A DNA stretch of 62,826 nt. It comes from Levilactobacillus fujinensis. GTDB taxonomy: Bacteria; Bacillota; Bacilli; Lactobacillales; Lactobacillaceae. The stretch lies in NCBI RefSeq assembly GCF_003946335.1, contig NZ_RHNX01000015.1, positions 1-62,826 on the forward strand, written 5' to 3'. Positions 62,711 through 62,826 of the stretch are shown piece by piece (position 1 is the stretch's first letter; each line of letters opens with the position of its first letter). Position numbers and translations under genes: made by a program. Below the pieces are notes generated by a model that worked only from the letters and a program-made list of their open reading frames with translations, had not been told where the DNA came from and ran no database searches.

Positions 62711-62826
62711 AGTGCAAACAAAAAGACGGCTCGCTGGCCGCCCTTATTTGGTTCTACAATATCTGTTGTTGGTAATAGATTTTTATCTATTAATGATGAC
62801 AGATTTTTTGTTTATCATTAGAATAA

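Overview
The window is a chromosomal segment from a low-to-mid GC Gram-positive bacterium, almost certainly a member of the Lactobacillaceae. I would place it nearest Levilactobacillus or a related heterofermenter. This comes from recognising protein families (DUF915 lipoprotein, YhgE/Pip, EbsA, LytTR-DUF3021, FolT with a THF riboswitch, UMF1 transporter) and from strong AGGAGG ribosome binding sites; it is not from a database search. No rRNA, complete tRNA, CRISPR array, intact insertion sequence or prophage is visible.

Layout. 0-9.5 kb is mostly minus strand: a DUF915 hydrolase, a YhgE-type efflux protein with its TetR regulator, a DHA2 drug exporter behind a very long palindrome, an ABC-LytTR-DUF3021-ArsR cluster, and a secreted two-repeat surface protein. 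9.6-12.1 kb (+) has an Rgg/XRE regulator followed by an SRPBCC protein, an MDR oxidoreductase and a 46-residue membrane peptide. 12.1-18.4 kb holds an isochorismatase-like hydrolase, an endonuclease III lacking its Fe-S cluster ligands, an NTF2-like protein, and a two-component system divergent from an ABC operon that ends in a 49-residue hydrophobic peptide. 18.4-22 kb has a short MutS2-like protein, a MarR-rhodanese-deoxyribosyltransferase operon and a MazG-like protein. 22-32.6 kb is accessory: VanZ, AbrB, two secreted proteins, an intact mazEF pair, a SAP-domain gene, relics of second SAP and mazEF copies, a dead tnpB, and two drug-exporter/regulator pairs.

32.8-46.4 kb looks more core-like: GtrA, a THF riboswitch with folT, DegV, a MarR-phosphodiesterase-UMF1 operon, RqcH, then lspA-rluD-pyrR followed by carA- and carB-like genes. 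46.7-62.8 kb contains an ABC exporter/MFS pair, fhs, ebsA, an RNase H-like protein, an amino acid oxidase, an XRE-PLDc_N-ABC operon, nitroreductase, TetR/CPBP, NUDIX and a frameshifted acyltransferase.

The most unusual feature is the pyrR-linked carA/carB pair. CarA has lost its catalytic Cys, His and Glu. CarB has lost the glycine-rich ATP loop, the metal ligands of its first ATP-grasp site, half of the second ATP-grasp domain and most of the allosteric domain. Both frames are nevertheless open, tightly spaced and recognisably conserved. I read this as a carbamoyl-phosphate-synthetase-like complex kept for something other than catalysis, perhaps regulation with PyrR. A second theme is an intergenic repeat family, with about seven copies in both orientations and a covarying hairpin core. 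A third is a duplicated SAP-mazEF module caught in decay.
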